Below, piece after piece: positions 1-8,741 of a stretch of 64,000 nt of DNA. The DNA is from Williamsia sp. 1135 (lineage in GTDB: Bacteria > Actinomycetota > Actinomycetes > Mycobacteriales > Mycobacteriaceae). The translations under genes and the position numbers were made by a program. The stretch is taken from NCBI RefSeq assembly GCF_002095395.1, contig NZ_MJEI01000107.1:62001-126000 (forward strand), given 5' to 3'. Position 1 is the stretch's first letter; each line of letters opens with the position of its first letter. Below the pieces are notes generated by a model, which saw only the letters and a program-made list of their open reading frames with translations, ran no database searches and was not told the DNA's origin.

Positions 1-1
1 A

Positions 2-34
2 AGCATGGCCCGCTCGGTCGGGCTTAAGAAGTGA
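2..34 (+). CDS. rpsO: Probable 3' end of rpsO (ribosomal protein S15), cut by window edge
   Basis: Only the last ten codons lie inside the window. They read SMARSVGLKK followed by TGA, which lines up with the usual S15 ending, where a Gly-Leu and two basic residues close the protein. rpsO is the normal left neighbour of pnp/gpsI in actinobacteria, and a strong terminator follows the stop. Ten residues are too few for certainty, because the other two frames also stop nearby. Confidence 0.4.
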   Translation, partial: SMARSVGLKK

Positions 35-44
35 AGATTGACAG

Positions 45-74
45 CGCCGAGGGTATCGAGTGATACCCTCGGCG
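45..74 (+). terminator. Intrinsic terminator after the upstream gene
   Basis: A perfect 13-bp stem (left arm starts CGCCGAGGG, right arm ends CCTCGGCG) closes on the 4-nt loop GAGT and is followed by GTGGCTTTT. It lies 10 bases after the putative rpsO stop, so it should separate rpsO from gpsI, at least partly. Confidence 0.8.
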
Positions 75-256
75 TGGCTTTTGTGCAAGGAGAATGTTCG
101 TCCGTGCGCCCGCACTGGTGAGCGGTCTTCGGTAGTGGCTCCCGGAACGCAGATCGGCGTCCGGCAGCTTCGATCGATGGCCGTCACCCTCGGCGCCGAC
201 AGATGTCCTCCCTCGCTCAGGGCCTACTCGCGTGTGTTTGCCCGCGAGTCACAGAC

Positions 257-282
257 CGTACGCAGGTCGGACCTGTCGTACG
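257..282 (+). promoter_or_regulatory. Leader hairpin directly before the gpsI ribosome binding site
   Basis: CGTACG-CAGGT, loop CGG, then ACCTG, one bulged T and CGTACG form an 11-bp stem. It ends two bases before the Shine-Dalgarno-like GAGAGGA at 284-290. The rest of the 228-base leader (75-302) holds no convincing gene. In E. coli the pnp leader forms a hairpin that is processed so PNPase can repress itself. A similar role here is inference only. Confidence 0.5.
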
Positions 283-302
283 ACGAGAGGAAACCCCAAC
301 AC

Positions 303-2588
303 ATGACCGACGTCACCACCACCACAGACGCTGTGGAGTACGACGACGAGATCACCGAAGCAACTGCCATCATCGACAACGGCAGCTTCGGAACCCGCAC
401 CATCCGCTTCGAGACCGGACGTCTCGCGCAGCAGGCCGCAGGTGCGGTCGTCGCCTATCTGGACGAAGAGACCATGCTGCTCTCGGCCACCAGTGCCGGC
501 AAGCATCCGAAAGACCACTTCGACTTCTTCCCACTGACCGTGGACGTCGAAGAGCGGATGTACGCCGCGGGCCGCATCCCGGGATCGTTCTTCCGCCGCG
601 AAGGCCGTCCCTCCACCGATGCGATCCTCACCTGCCGTCTGATCGACCGGCCGTTGCGCCCGTCCTTCGTCGACGGCCTGCGTAACGAGATCCAGGTCGT
701 CGTCACGATCCTGAGCCTCGATCCCAAGGACCTGTATGACGTGGTGGCCATCAACGCCGCCTCGGCGTCCACCCAGATCGCCGGACTCCCGTTCTCGGGC
801 CCGGTCGGTGGCGTCCGCGTCGCACTGATTCCGACCGAAGAGAACAAGGCCGGCCAGTGGGTCGCGTTCCCGACCGTCGAACAGCTCGAAGGCGCTGTCT
901 TCGACATGGTCGTCGCGGGGCGCATCGTCTCCGGCGAAGGCGACACCGCCGACGTCGCGATCATGATGGTCGAGGCCGAGGCCACCGACAACGTGATCGA
1001 GCTCATCGCAGGCGGCGCCCAGGCGCCGACCGAGGCGATCGTGGCCGAGGGCCTCGAGGCCGCCAAGCCGTTCATCGCGCGCCTCTGTGAGGCACAGCAG
1101 AAACTTGCCGCCGAGGCCTCGAAGCCGACCGGTGACTTCCCGCTGTTCCCGCCGTACGGTGATGACGTCTTCGCCGCGGTCGAGACCGCGGGTGCAGCCA
1201 AGCTCTCCGAGATCTTGACCATCCCGGGCAAGAAGGATCGCGACGACAAGACCGACGAGCTCAAGGCCGAGATCCTTGCTCAGCTCGGCGACCAGTTCGA
1301 GGGACGCGAGAAGGAGATCGGCGGGGCGTACCGCTCGCTGACCAAGAAGCTCGTGCGCAAGCGGATCCTCACCGATCACTTCCGGATCGACGGCCGCGGT
1401 GTCACAGATATCCGCTCGCTGTCCGCCGAGGTCGCCGTGATCCCGCGTGCCCACGGCAGCTCGCTGTTCGAGCGTGGCGAGACCCAGATCATGGGCGTCA
1501 CCACCCTCGACATGGTCAAGATGGCCCAGCAGATCGACTCGCTCGGACCCGAGACCAGCAAGCGCTACATGCACCACTACAACTTCCCGCCGTATTCGAC
1601 CGGTGAGACCGGTCGCGTCGGTTCGCCGAAGCGTCGCGAGATCGGGCACGGCGCACTCGCCGAGCGCGCTCTGATGCCTGTGCTGCCGAGCGTGGAAGAG
1701 TTCCCGTACGCGATCCGTCAGGTGTCCGAGGCGCTGAGCTCGAACGGCTCTACCTCGATGGGTTCGGTCTGCGCGTCGACGATGTCGCTGCTGAACGCAG
1801 GTGTGCCACTCAGGGCGCCCGTCGCCGGTATCGCGATGGGGCTGGTCTCCGATGAGATCGACGGCCAGACCCGGTACGTGGCGCTCACGGACATCCTGGG
1901 TGCCGAGGACGCCTTCGGCGACATGGACTTCAAGGTCGCAGGGACCAAGGACTTCGTGACCGCGCTGCAGCTCGACACCAAGCTCGACGGAATCCCGTCG
2001 CCGGTGCTCGCCTCGGCGCTCTCGCAGGCCAAGGACGCCAGGATCACGATCCTCGAGGTCATGGCCGAGGCCATCGACGAGCCCGACGAGATGAGCAAGT
2101 ACGCACCTCGCGTGACGACCGTCAAGGTCCCGGTCGACAAGATCGGCGAGGTCATCGGGCCCAAGGGCAAGATGATCAATTCGATCACCGAGCAGACCGG
2201 TGCGAACATTTCGATCGAGGACGACGGCACCGTGTTCGTCGGTGCCACCGATGGTCCGTCTGCCCAGGCCGCGATCGACATGATCAACGCCATCGCCAAC
2301 CCGCAGTTGCCGAAGGTCGGCGAACGGTTCCTCGGAACCGTCGTCAAGACAACCACGTTCGGCGCCTTTGTCTCGCTGCTCCCGGGCCGCGACGGACTCG
2401 TCCACATCTCGAAGCTGGGCAAGGGCAAGCGAATCGGCAAGGTCGAGGACGTCGTCAACGTCGGCGAGAAGCTCCGCGTCGAGATCGCAGACATCGACGA
2501 TCGCGGCAAGATCAGCCTCGTCCCGGTCGAGGATGACGCAGACGCCGCGGCGCCTGCTGACGCCGACGCTACCGAGGCGAAAGCCTGA
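303..2588 (+). CDS. gpsI: Polyribonucleotide nucleotidyltransferase / guanosine pentaphosphate synthetase (PNPase)
   Basis: Phosphorolytic 3'-to-5' exoribonuclease of the RNA degradosome; actinobacterial GpsI was also described as making pppGpp. The 761 residues match the family length. Two RNase PH-like halves are joined by an alpha-helical linker. They are followed by a KH domain (core [14 protein letters not shown], about residues 613-626) and an S1 domain ([18 protein letters not shown] to GLVHISKL). I chose ATG 303, preceded by GAGAGGA, because the open frame upstream to position 60 has no family similarity. It is probably separated from rpsO by the terminator at 45-74. pepR follows after 14 bases, so the two may be co-transcribed. 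Confidence 0.97.
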   Translation: MTDVTTTTDAVEYDDEITEATAIIDNGSFGTRTIRFETGRLAQQAAGAVVAYLDEETMLLSATSAGKHPKDHFDFFPLTVDVEERMYAAGRIPGSFFRREGRPSTDAILTCRLIDRPLRPSFVDGLRNEIQVVVTILSLDPKDLYDVVAINAASASTQIAGLPFSGPVGGVRVALIPTEENKAGQWVAFPTVEQLEGAVFDMVVAGRIVSGEGDTADVAIMMVEAEATDNVIELIAGGAQAPTEAIVAEGLEAAKPFIARLCEAQQKLAAEASKPTGDFPLFPPYGDDVFAAVETAGAAKLSEILTIPGKKDRDDKTDELKAEILAQLGDQFEGREKEIGGAYRSLTKKLVRKRILTDHFRIDGRGVTDIRSLSAEVAVIPRAHGSSLFERGETQIMGVTTLDMVKMAQQIDSLGPETSKRYMHHYNFPPYSTGETGRVGSPKRREIGHGALAERALMPVLPSVEEFPYAIRQVSEALSSNGSTSMGSVCASTMSLLNAGVPLRAPVAGIAMGLVSDEIDGQTRYVALTDILGAEDAFGDMDFKVAGTKDFVTALQLDTKLDGIPSPVLASALSQAKDARITILEVMAEAIDEPDEMSKYAPRVTTVKVPVDKIGEVIGPKGKMINSITEQTGANISIEDDGTVFVGATDGPSAQAAIDMINAIANPQLPKVGERFLGTVVKTTTFGAFVSLLPGRDGLVHISKLGKGKRIGKVEDVVNVGEKLRVEIADIDDRGKISLVPVEDDADAAAPADADATEAKA

Positions 2589-2602
2589 GTAACACAGCTG
2601 GT

Positions 2603-3922
2603 TTGACGGCGGCGCAGCGCTCTGCGTCGTCGGACACCCACCGGGCAGTACGGAGATCCGTACTGCCCGGTGGGCTGCGTGTGGTCACCGAGTACCTCCC
2701 AGGGGTGCGCTCGGCGTCCGTCGGGTTGTGGGTCGCAGTCGGCTCGCGTGATGAGAAGCCGTCCGTCGCGGGTGCCGCACACTTCCTCGAACATCTGCTG
2801 TTCAAGTCGACGCCCACCCGGTCGGCGGCGGGTACAGCGGAACAGATCGACGCCATCGGCGGCGAACTGAACGCTTTCACCGGTAAAGAACAGACCTGCT
2901 ACTACGCGCACGTGCTCGACGAGCACCTCGCGACCGCCATCGACATCGTGGGCGACGTGGTGCTGCGCGGGCAGTGTCGCTCGGAGGACGTGGACATCGA
3001 GCGGGCAGTGGTGCTCGAAGAGATCTCGATGCGCGACGACGACCCGGAAGATCTGCTGGCCGACCTGTTCATGACTGCGATGTACGGCGACCACCCCATC
3101 GGCAGGCCGGTGATCGGTTCGGTCGAGTCGGTCACGGGCATGTCCAGGGCTCAGATCCGCTCGTTCCACCAGCGCCGGTACACGCCGGACAAGATGGTGC
3201 TCTCGGTCGCGGGCAACGTCGACCACGCATCGGTACTCGCTGCGGTCCGGACCACATTCGCCGGTCATCTTTCGGGGAAGGTGCCACCGGCGCCGATTCG
3301 GGTGGGTGCCAAAGCGATCGGTGGCAGGCCTGCCCTCGAGGTCTCGTACCGGGACACCGAGCAGGCGCACCTGCTCCTCGGTGTCCGCGGACCCGGCCGG
3401 GGCAATCCTGACCGATGGGCGCTCTCGGTACTCAACACCGCCCTGGGCGGGGGCTTGAGTTCGCGGCTGTTCCAGGAGGTCAGGGAGTCTCGCGGACTCG
3501 CGTATTCGGTCTACTCCTCGGTGGACTCGTTCGCCGACATCGGGGCCTTCTCGGTGTACGCCGGCTGCTCACCCGACCACCTGTCCGAGGTGGTGACCGT
3601 CATCGACGACATCTTGACCCAGGTCGCGGCAGACGGGATCACCGACGAAGAACTCGCGCGGGCCAAAGGGTCATTGCGGGGCGCAATGGTGCTCGGTCTC
3701 GAGGATTCGCAGTCCCGGATGCACCGCAACGGACGCGGCGAGATCAACTACGGCAAACAGATGTCCGTCGATCAGACGTTGCGCAAGATCGACCGGGTGA
3801 CGGTTGCCGACACCCATCGGGTGGCGCGAGAGTTGTTGTCGCGCCCGTTCGGGGCAGCGGTGGTCGGACCGTACCGAACGCGCAGGCAGCTTCCGAAGTC
3901 GCTCACCTCACTCGTGAACTGA
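2603..3922 (+). CDS. pepR: M16 family zinc processing protease (PepR)
   Basis: Peptidase of the insulinase/mitochondrial processing peptidase family, homologous to mycobacterial PepR. The inverted zinc motif HxxEH is present as HFLEH at residues 60-64, with a downstream Glu in VVLEEIS. The length of 439 residues is normal for single-chain bacterial M16 proteins. The C-terminal M16 half includes the conserved GLAYSVYSS and RGAMVLGLED stretches. The start is a TTG with no clear ribosome binding site, 14 bases after gpsI, so translation may depend on coupling. Conservation clearly begins by RRSVLPGGLRVVTE, residues 17-30, which a perfect hairpin (2637-2674) encodes in part. The substrate is unknown. 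Confidence 0.92.
   Translation: MTAAQRSASSDTHRAVRRSVLPGGLRVVTEYLPGVRSASVGLWVAVGSRDEKPSVAGAAHFLEHLLFKSTPTRSAAGTAEQIDAIGGELNAFTGKEQTCYYAHVLDEHLATAIDIVGDVVLRGQCRSEDVDIERAVVLEEISMRDDDPEDLLADLFMTAMYGDHPIGRPVIGSVESVTGMSRAQIRSFHQRRYTPDKMVLSVAGNVDHASVLAAVRTTFAGHLSGKVPPAPIRVGAKAIGGRPALEVSYRDTEQAHLLLGVRGPGRGNPDRWALSVLNTALGGGLSSRLFQEVRESRGLAYSVYSSVDSFADIGAFSVYAGCSPDHLSEVVTVIDDILTQVAADGITDEELARAKGSLRGAMVLGLEDSQSRMHRNGRGEINYGKQMSVDQTLRKIDRVTVADTHRVARELLSRPFGAAVVGPYRTRRQLPKSLTSLVN
2637..2674. repeat. Perfect 18-bp inverted repeat inside pepR
   Basis: CCCACCGGGCAGTACGGA, two bases (GA), then its exact reverse complement. As RNA this is a 17-bp stem with loop AGAT. It starts 49 bases after the gpsI stop and encodes residues 12-24 of PepR. 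It looks like a terminator or attenuator hairpin but lies in translated sequence and lacks a T tract. Confidence 0.85.
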
Positions 3923-3948
3923 TCTGTTTCGATCGCGCTCGTGCGGCG

Positions 3949-5823
3949 ATGAACTGGCACGATGAGCGAATGGTGTCGATCGCAGAGTTCCTTGCCGGGT
4001 ATCCGCCCTTCGATTCGCTCGCAGCAGACGAACTCGCGCGGATCGCTGCGGCGTCTCGGCTGGAGGACCATGCCTCCGGCAGCCAGATCATGGACGGATT
4101 CACAGACCAGGTCGAAGAGCTGGCAGTGGTGGTCTCCGGGCAGGTGGAGTTGTGGAACTCGCCCGATCACAAGCCTGACGGTCCCGACGAGATCCTGGGC
4201 CCCGGGGGAGTTTTCGGCTACTCCGCGATGCTGACAGGATCGTCGATCGGCCCACTTGCCATCGCTGCCGGGCCCGTCCAGGCCTGCCGGATCCCGGGCC
4301 CGATCGTCCGGCCGGTGTTCTCGTCTCTGGCGGGTGCGGAGTTCTTGGCGCGCAAATTGACCGTCGCGCAACGCACCGATTCGTTGTCGATCAACGACTA
4401 CGGCACCGTTGATGAACTGATCCGTACTGCGCCGGTGGTCGGTAGCGGGGACATGACGGTGCAACAGGCCGCTCAGAAAATCTCCGAACATCACAGCGGC
4501 TACATCGTGATCCCTTGCGCGGACGGTCGTTTCGGGCTGCTCACCGACCGCGATATCAGGGCCCGCGTGGTCGCAGCGGGCGGTGATCTGCAGCAACCCG
4601 TCGAGCAGGTGATGACTTTCCCGGCGATCACCGCCGCCACCAGCGCCCCGGCGTCGGATGTCCTCGTCGACATCCTCGAGCAGGACCTGACGTGCGTTCC
4701 GGTCGTGGATCCGGGTGGCCGCTTGAAGGGCGTGGTGTTGCCGGGCGACTTCGTCAACGCCCCGGCCGGGGTGAGCGTGACTCTGCGGGAACAGATCACT
4801 CGATCCGATTCGATCGAGACCCTGCAGGAGCGGGGTCGCCGGATGCGCTACCTGGTGGCGGATCTGCTGCGGCGCGGGCGGCCGTCGTTCGAGGTGACGG
4901 CGGTGCTGTCGGTGGTCACCGACGCTCTGGTGCGCCGCGCCCTGGAAATGGTGCTGGCCGAGCACCCCGAACTCGATCCGGCCGCGCTGACGTGGCTGTC
5001 GCTCGGCAGCAACGCGCGTAGGGAACCGGTGCTCAGTTCCGACGTCGACAGCGCGGTGTCGTTCGACGAGTCGGTGTCGGATCCCGAAGACATGGCTCGG
5101 TATCGGGCGATGTTCGGGGAGGTGGGTGAGGTGCTGCGCGGATGTGGCCTCGCAGGCGACACCAACGGCGCCACCGCCGCGATGCCGCTGTTCGCCCGGA
5201 CGCACGAACAGTGGCGGGAGGCGGCTCAGCAGTGGCTGGTCTCGCCACTCGACAACAAGGGCATGATCTTGGCGTCGCTCCTGCTCGACGGCAGACCCAT
5301 CTGGGGTGATCCGGGAGCGACGGCGGTCTCCGAGGTGTTCGGTGAACTGCGCAAACACCCGGGCACGATGCGGCTGCTACTGGCCGAATCCCTCTCGTAC
5401 CGAGCGAAAGTCCGCTCGATGCGCGATGTCCTGTCGCGACGCGGTGGCACGTTCGACATCAAGAGTCACGCACTCATTCCCGTCATCAACATCGCCCGGT
5501 GGGCTGCGCTGAGTGTGCAGAGCCCGGAGTTGGGCACCCGGGCGCGACTCGCCGCCGCCGCGGGCAGTCCGATGCTCACCGAGGACAACGCGCACACGCT
5601 CATCGAGGTGTTCGAGGTGCTGCAGAAGATCCGCCTCACCTACCAGGTCGCGCAGGTAGACCGAGGTGAGACCGCAACGGATGTACTGACCATGCAACGC
5701 CTTTCGCCGCTGGACCGCAGTCTCGTCGGACAGGCCGTCCGGGAGGTCTCAGCGGTCCAGCGGCGAATGGAGAACATGTCGCACTATCTGTCCGTCAAGG
5801 AGTGGGCCGAGCCCACGAGGTGA
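3949..5823 (+). CDS. cNMP-binding/CBS-pair/DUF294 putative nucleotidyltransferase
   Basis: A 624-residue multidomain signalling protein. A cyclic-nucleotide-binding-like domain spans about residues 10-130. A CBS pair follows at about 155-270, including GLLTDRDIR and LKGVVLPGDF. Then comes a DUF294 nucleotidyltransferase with the motif GSNARREPVLSSDVD at 353-367, and a C-terminal DUF294 substrate-binding domain (IKSHALIPVINIARW). This architecture resembles proteins thought to sense adenylates or cyclic nucleotides and to nucleotidylate a partner, as GlnD does; the target is unknown. ATG 3949 is used; ATG 3970 is a possible alternative. It lies 26 bases after pepR and ends four bases before the convergent ald gene. 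Confidence 0.8.
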   Translation: MNWHDERMVSIAEFLAGYPPFDSLAADELARIAAASRLEDHASGSQIMDGFTDQVEELAVVVSGQVELWNSPDHKPDGPDEILGPGGVFGYSAMLTGSSIGPLAIAAGPVQACRIPGPIVRPVFSSLAGAEFLARKLTVAQRTDSLSINDYGTVDELIRTAPVVGSGDMTVQQAAQKISEHHSGYIVIPCADGRFGLLTDRDIRARVVAAGGDLQQPVEQVMTFPAITAATSAPASDVLVDILEQDLTCVPVVDPGGRLKGVVLPGDFVNAPAGVSVTLREQITRSDSIETLQERGRRMRYLVADLLRRGRPSFEVTAVLSVVTDALVRRALEMVLAEHPELDPAALTWLSLGSNARREPVLSSDVDSAVSFDESVSDPEDMARYRAMFGEVGEVLRGCGLAGDTNGATAAMPLFARTHEQWREAAQQWLVSPLDNKGMILASLLLDGRPIWGDPGATAVSEVFGELRKHPGTMRLLLAESLSYRAKVRSMRDVLSRRGGTFDIKSHALIPVINIARWAALSVQSPELGTRARLAAAAGSPMLTEDNAHTLIEVFEVLQKIRLTYQVAQVDRGETATDVLTMQRLSPLDRSLVGQAVREVSAVQRRMENMSHYLSVKEWAEPTR

Positions 5824-5827
5824 GCGA

Positions 5828-6940
5828 TCAGACGGTCAGCGGTGAGGTTCCCAGCGGGATGTCGAGGGCCTCGGACACGTGCGGGCAGAGCAGTTCACCC
5901 TGGTGGGTGCTCAGTCCCTTGGCGAGAGCTGGGTCACGGCGCAGGGCGTCGACCCAACCGAGGTCGGCGAGGCGCAGCACGTGGGGCAACGTGGCGCCGG
6001 TCAGTGCCATCGTCGAGGTGCGCGCCACGGATCCGGGCATGTTCGCGACACAGTAGAAGACCGAGTCGTGGACCATGAAGGTCGGGTCGTCGTGGGTCGT
6101 GGGCCGAGAGTCCTCGAAGCATCCGCCCTGATCAATGGCGATATCGACGAGAACCGATCCCGGCTTCATCTGCGCCACCAGCGAATTCGAGACGAGAACA
6201 GGGGCCTTGGCGCCGGGCACCAGCACGGCGCCGATCACGAGGTCGGCCTTCTTGATCGCCTCGTCGAGGTCGAGTTTGGTGCTGTATCGGGTGTGCACGC
6301 GTCCGTTGAACCGTGCATCGATGGCGCGGAGTTTGGTGATGTCCAGGTCGAAGACGGTGACGTCGGCGCCCATGCCGACTGCGATGGTTGCGGCATTGAC
6401 ACCGCTGACGCCGCCGCCGATCACGACCACCTCGGCAGGTGCGGTGCCGGGGACGCCGCCCATGAGCACGCCGCGGCCACCGGCTGAACGCATGAGGTGG
6501 TAGGCGCCGACCTGAGGTGCGAGACGCCCGGCGACCTCACTCATCGGGGCGAGCAACGGTAGGGAGCCATCGGCGGCCTGAACGGTCTCGTAGGCGATTG
6601 CAGTGGTGCCCGACGTCAGCAACGCGTCCGTGCAGGCCCGGCTGGCGGCGAGGTGCAGGTAGGTGAACAGCGTCTGACCCTCCCGCATGAGCTCGTACTC
6701 GGGCGCGATGGGTTCTTTGACCTTGAGCAACAGGTCGGCCTGTTCCCACACCTCCCGGGCGGTACCGAGGATCTGCGCGCCGGCCTCCTTGAAGTCGGTG
6801 TCGGCGATCGCCGACCCACTTCCGGCCTCGTGCTCGATGACCACGTCGTGCCCGCGCCGGGTGAGCTCGGCGACCCCAGCCGGGGTGATGGCAACGCGGT
6901 ATTCGTTGTTCTTGATCTCGCGTGGGACGCCGACGCGCAT
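5828..6940 (-). CDS. ald: L-alanine dehydrogenase
   Basis: NAD-dependent reversible deamination of L-alanine to pyruvate and ammonia. The 370 residues match mycobacterial Ald (371). The N-terminus MRVGVPREIKNNEYRVAITP is diagnostic. The substrate Lys is in LLLKVKEP, the His in TYLHLAAS, and the Rossmann motif is VIGGGVSGVNAA. ATG at 6940 is preceded by GAGGAGAG. An in-frame extension upstream to 7129 would run through the regulatory gap and is rejected. It is divergent from an AldR-type regulator, the arrangement in which AldR controls ald in mycobacteria. Confidence 0.97.
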   Translation of the reverse strand: MRVGVPREIKNNEYRVAITPAGVAELTRRGHDVVIEHEAGSGSAIADTDFKEAGAQILGTAREVWEQADLLLKVKEPIAPEYELMREGQTLFTYLHLAASRACTDALLTSGTTAIAYETVQAADGSLPLLAPMSEVAGRLAPQVGAYHLMRSAGGRGVLMGGVPGTAPAEVVVIGGGVSGVNAATIAVGMGADVTVFDLDITKLRAIDARFNGRVHTRYSTKLDLDEAIKKADLVIGAVLVPGAKAPVLVSNSLVAQMKPGSVLVDIAIDQGGCFEDSRPTTHDDPTFMVHDSVFYCVANMPGSVARTSTMALTGATLPHVLRLADLGWVDALRRDPALAKGLSTHQGELLCPHVSEALDIPLGTSPLTV

Positions 6941-7030
6941 GGCTGGACTCTCCTCGATGTGGACGGGCTCGGTGTGTTCACCAGCGTGAACAAACGTCGG
7001 GAAAGTAGCAATGCATCTGAACATAATTCT

Positions 7031-7053
7031 CTCATGAGGGAGTATTCTCATGA
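7031..7053. promoter_or_regulatory. Tandem TCATGA sites, candidate AldR operator
   Basis: Between divergent ald and aldR the sequence repeats ATTCTCTCATGAGG and ATTCTCATGAAA. The palindromic core TCATGA lies at 7032-7037 and again at 7048-7053, 16 bp apart. Paired sites in the gap are what an octameric Lrp/AsnC regulator would use to control both genes. The binding assignment is inference. Confidence 0.5.
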
Positions 7054-7076
7054 AATCTTCGTAGAAAGGCCCTGGG

Positions 7077-7565
7077 ATGGCACTTGAACCGAATAATATT
7101 CGGGTCCGAACAGCGGGCCTTGACGACATTGATCGGCGCCTGTTGACCCTGCTCCAGGCTGATGCCCGTGCGTCGAACAGTGCACTGGCTTCCGAGGTGG
7201 GAATCGCCGCGTCGACATGTCACGGCCGGATCCGCCGCCTGATCGAGCTCGGGGTCGTGCGCGGGTTCTTCGCGGACATCGATCCGGCAGCGGTGGGCCG
7301 GCCCCTGCGAGCGATGGTGGCGGTCAGTCTGCAATCCGATGCACGGGGGCAGATCCGCCGGTTCGTCGCCGAGATCGGGCAGAAGGACGACGTGATCGAT
7401 GTGTTCTTCCTGGCCGGGGCCGACGACTACCTCTTGCATGTCGCCACCGCGGACACCGAGAGCCTGCGTCAGTTCGTCGAGATGCTCAATTCCCGGCCCG
7501 AGGTGTCGGGAACCACGACGTCACTGGTGTTCGACCATTTGCGCGGATCGGCGCCGGTCTTCTGA
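7077..7565 (+). CDS. aldR: Lrp/AsnC family regulator of alanine dehydrogenase
   Basis: A 162-residue Lrp/AsnC protein. The N-terminal winged helix reads LDDIDRRLLTLLQADARASN then SEVGIAASTCHGRIRRL (residues 15-50). It is followed by the C-terminal RAM effector domain with DVIDVFFLAGADDYLLHVAT. Family members bind amino acids and oligomerise. Position directly opposite ald, with shared candidate operators in between, supports an AldR role: alanine-responsive activation of ald. Its 3' end overlaps the 3' end of the convergent ferredoxin reductase gene by 45 bp, which is unusual for two intact genes. Confidence 0.88.
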   Translation: MALEPNNIRVRTAGLDDIDRRLLTLLQADARASNSALASEVGIAASTCHGRIRRLIELGVVRGFFADIDPAAVGRPLRAMVAVSLQSDARGQIRRFVAEIGQKDDVIDVFFLAGADDYLLHVATADTESLRQFVEMLNSRPEVSGTTTSLVFDHLRGSAPVF

Positions 7566-8741
7566 ACGGTCGAGTTCTTTGCGCAATCGGGTGAACAAAC
7601 GTCCGCCGTCCACGGCCACCACTGCGCAGGGGTGGTCGCCTGCGCCGAACGTCGCGACAAAGGAATCGGTGTCCGGTCCACCATCGAGGTAGACCGGGTC
7701 GGTGCCGGTGGGCACTGCGCCGCTCACCTGGAGCCTGGTGCCGTACTGATCCGACCAGAAGTACGGGGCAACGGTTTTCGGAGCCGAAAGGCCCAACAGT
7801 CGCCGGGCCGCTCGACGCGAATGGTCGAGCGCGCCGGACCAGTGTTCTTGCCGCAGGTGCAGCCCGGTCTTGGGGTCGTATACGCGGGCGCAGTCGCCGA
7901 CCGCATAGACCCCGCCCACCGCGGTGGCGCAGTCGGCGTCCGTGAGGACCCCGGTGTCCAGGGCGACGCCGGATGCCTTGAGCCACTCGGTGTTCGGAAC
8001 CGCTCCGATGCCGACGACCACCACGTCTGCGGGAAGCTCGCTGCCGTCGGCGAGGGTCACCGATTCGACGCGCTCGGATCCGTTGATGGTGTCGATCGCG
8101 GCGCCGGTGAGCAGACGGACGCCGTGCGCTGCGTGTCGGCGATGTAAGCGGGCAGCCAGTTCTGGCCCGACCAGCGCAGCGCCGGGCGCCTCGGATGCTT
8201 CCACGATGGTCACCTTCTTGCCCAGTTTTGCTGCGCTGGATGCCACCTCGCATCCGACGAAACCGGCGCCGATGACGACGACATGGGTGCCATCGCGGAA
8301 GGACTCGGCCAACGCCGCGGCGTCGTCGAGCGTTCGGAGCGTGTGAACCCCGGAAAGGTCCGCCCCGATCAGAGTGCGTGCGCGAGACCCCGTGGCGGCG
8401 ATCACGGCCTGCGCTTCGACGACGCCGCCGTCTGCGAGTTCGACCGTGTGTCCGGTGTCGGTGTGCCGCAATCCGATCGCCTCGACTCCGAGCCGCCAGC
8501 CGAATCCGGTGTGGTCGTCAGCGTCGGCGAGCATCAACGACTCCGGTGGTTCGGTCTGTTGCAGGAAACCTTTCGACAGTGGGGGGCGGTCGTACGGGTA
8601 GTGGTTCTCGGCGCCGATCAAGGTGATGGATCCGGTGTGGCCGAGTGTCCTGAGCTCACGGGCGGTGGACAGGCCTGCCAGCGAGGCCCCGACGATCGCG
8701 ACCGAGGAGGCGACAGGTGGTGGAACGCCGTCACCACTCAT
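7521..8741 (-). CDS. NAD(P)H:ferredoxin reductase, FAD-dependent (Rieske oxygenase reductase type)
   Basis: A 406-residue pyridine-nucleotide-disulfide family flavoprotein of the kind that reduces ferredoxins for Rieske oxygenases. The FAD motif is VAIVGASLAGLSTARELR near the N-terminus. PYDRPPLSK follows, then the NAD(P) motif VVVIGAGFVGCEVASSAAKLG, and the second FAD motif GVYAVGDCARV near the C-terminal third. A reductase-type C-terminal domain closes the protein. ATG 8741 overlaps the stop of the Rieske ferredoxin gene by four bases, so the two are coupled. Together they probably feed electrons to the Rieske oxygenase at 13790-14962. The 3' end overlaps aldR antisense by 45 bp. Confidence 0.88.
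   Translation of the reverse strand: MSGDGVPPPVASSVAIVGASLAGLSTARELRTLGHTGSITLIGAENHYPYDRPPLSKGFLQQTEPPESLMLADADDHTGFGWRLGVEAIGLRHTDTGHTVELADGGVVEAQAVIAATGSRARTLIGADLSGVHTLRTLDDAAALAESFRDGTHVVVIGAGFVGCEVASSAAKLGKKVTIVEASEAPGAALVGPELAARLHRRHAAHGVRLLTGAAIDTINGSERVESVTLADGSELPADVVVVGIGAVPNTEWLKASGVALDTGVLTDADCATAVGGVYAVGDCARVYDPKTGLHLRQEHWSGALDHSRRAARRLLGLSAPKTVAPYFWSDQYGTRLQVSGAVPTGTDPVYLDGGPDTDSFVATFGAGDHPCAVVAVDGGRLFTRLRKELDRSEDRRRSAQMVEHQ

Noticed and set aside
249-2405. A 718-codon open frame on the minus strand opposite gpsI
   Set aside because: High GC content leaves long stop-free antisense frames. Its translation is Arg/Asp/His/Gly-rich without domains, and the + strand encodes a complete PNPase.
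1718-3370. A 550-codon minus-strand frame across the gpsI-pepR junction
   Set aside because: It spans two well-supported genes in opposite sense and has low-complexity composition.
3772-5358. A 528-codon minus-strand frame opposite the DUF294 gene
   Set aside because: Shadow of the DUF294 coding sequence; no start signal or recognisable motif.
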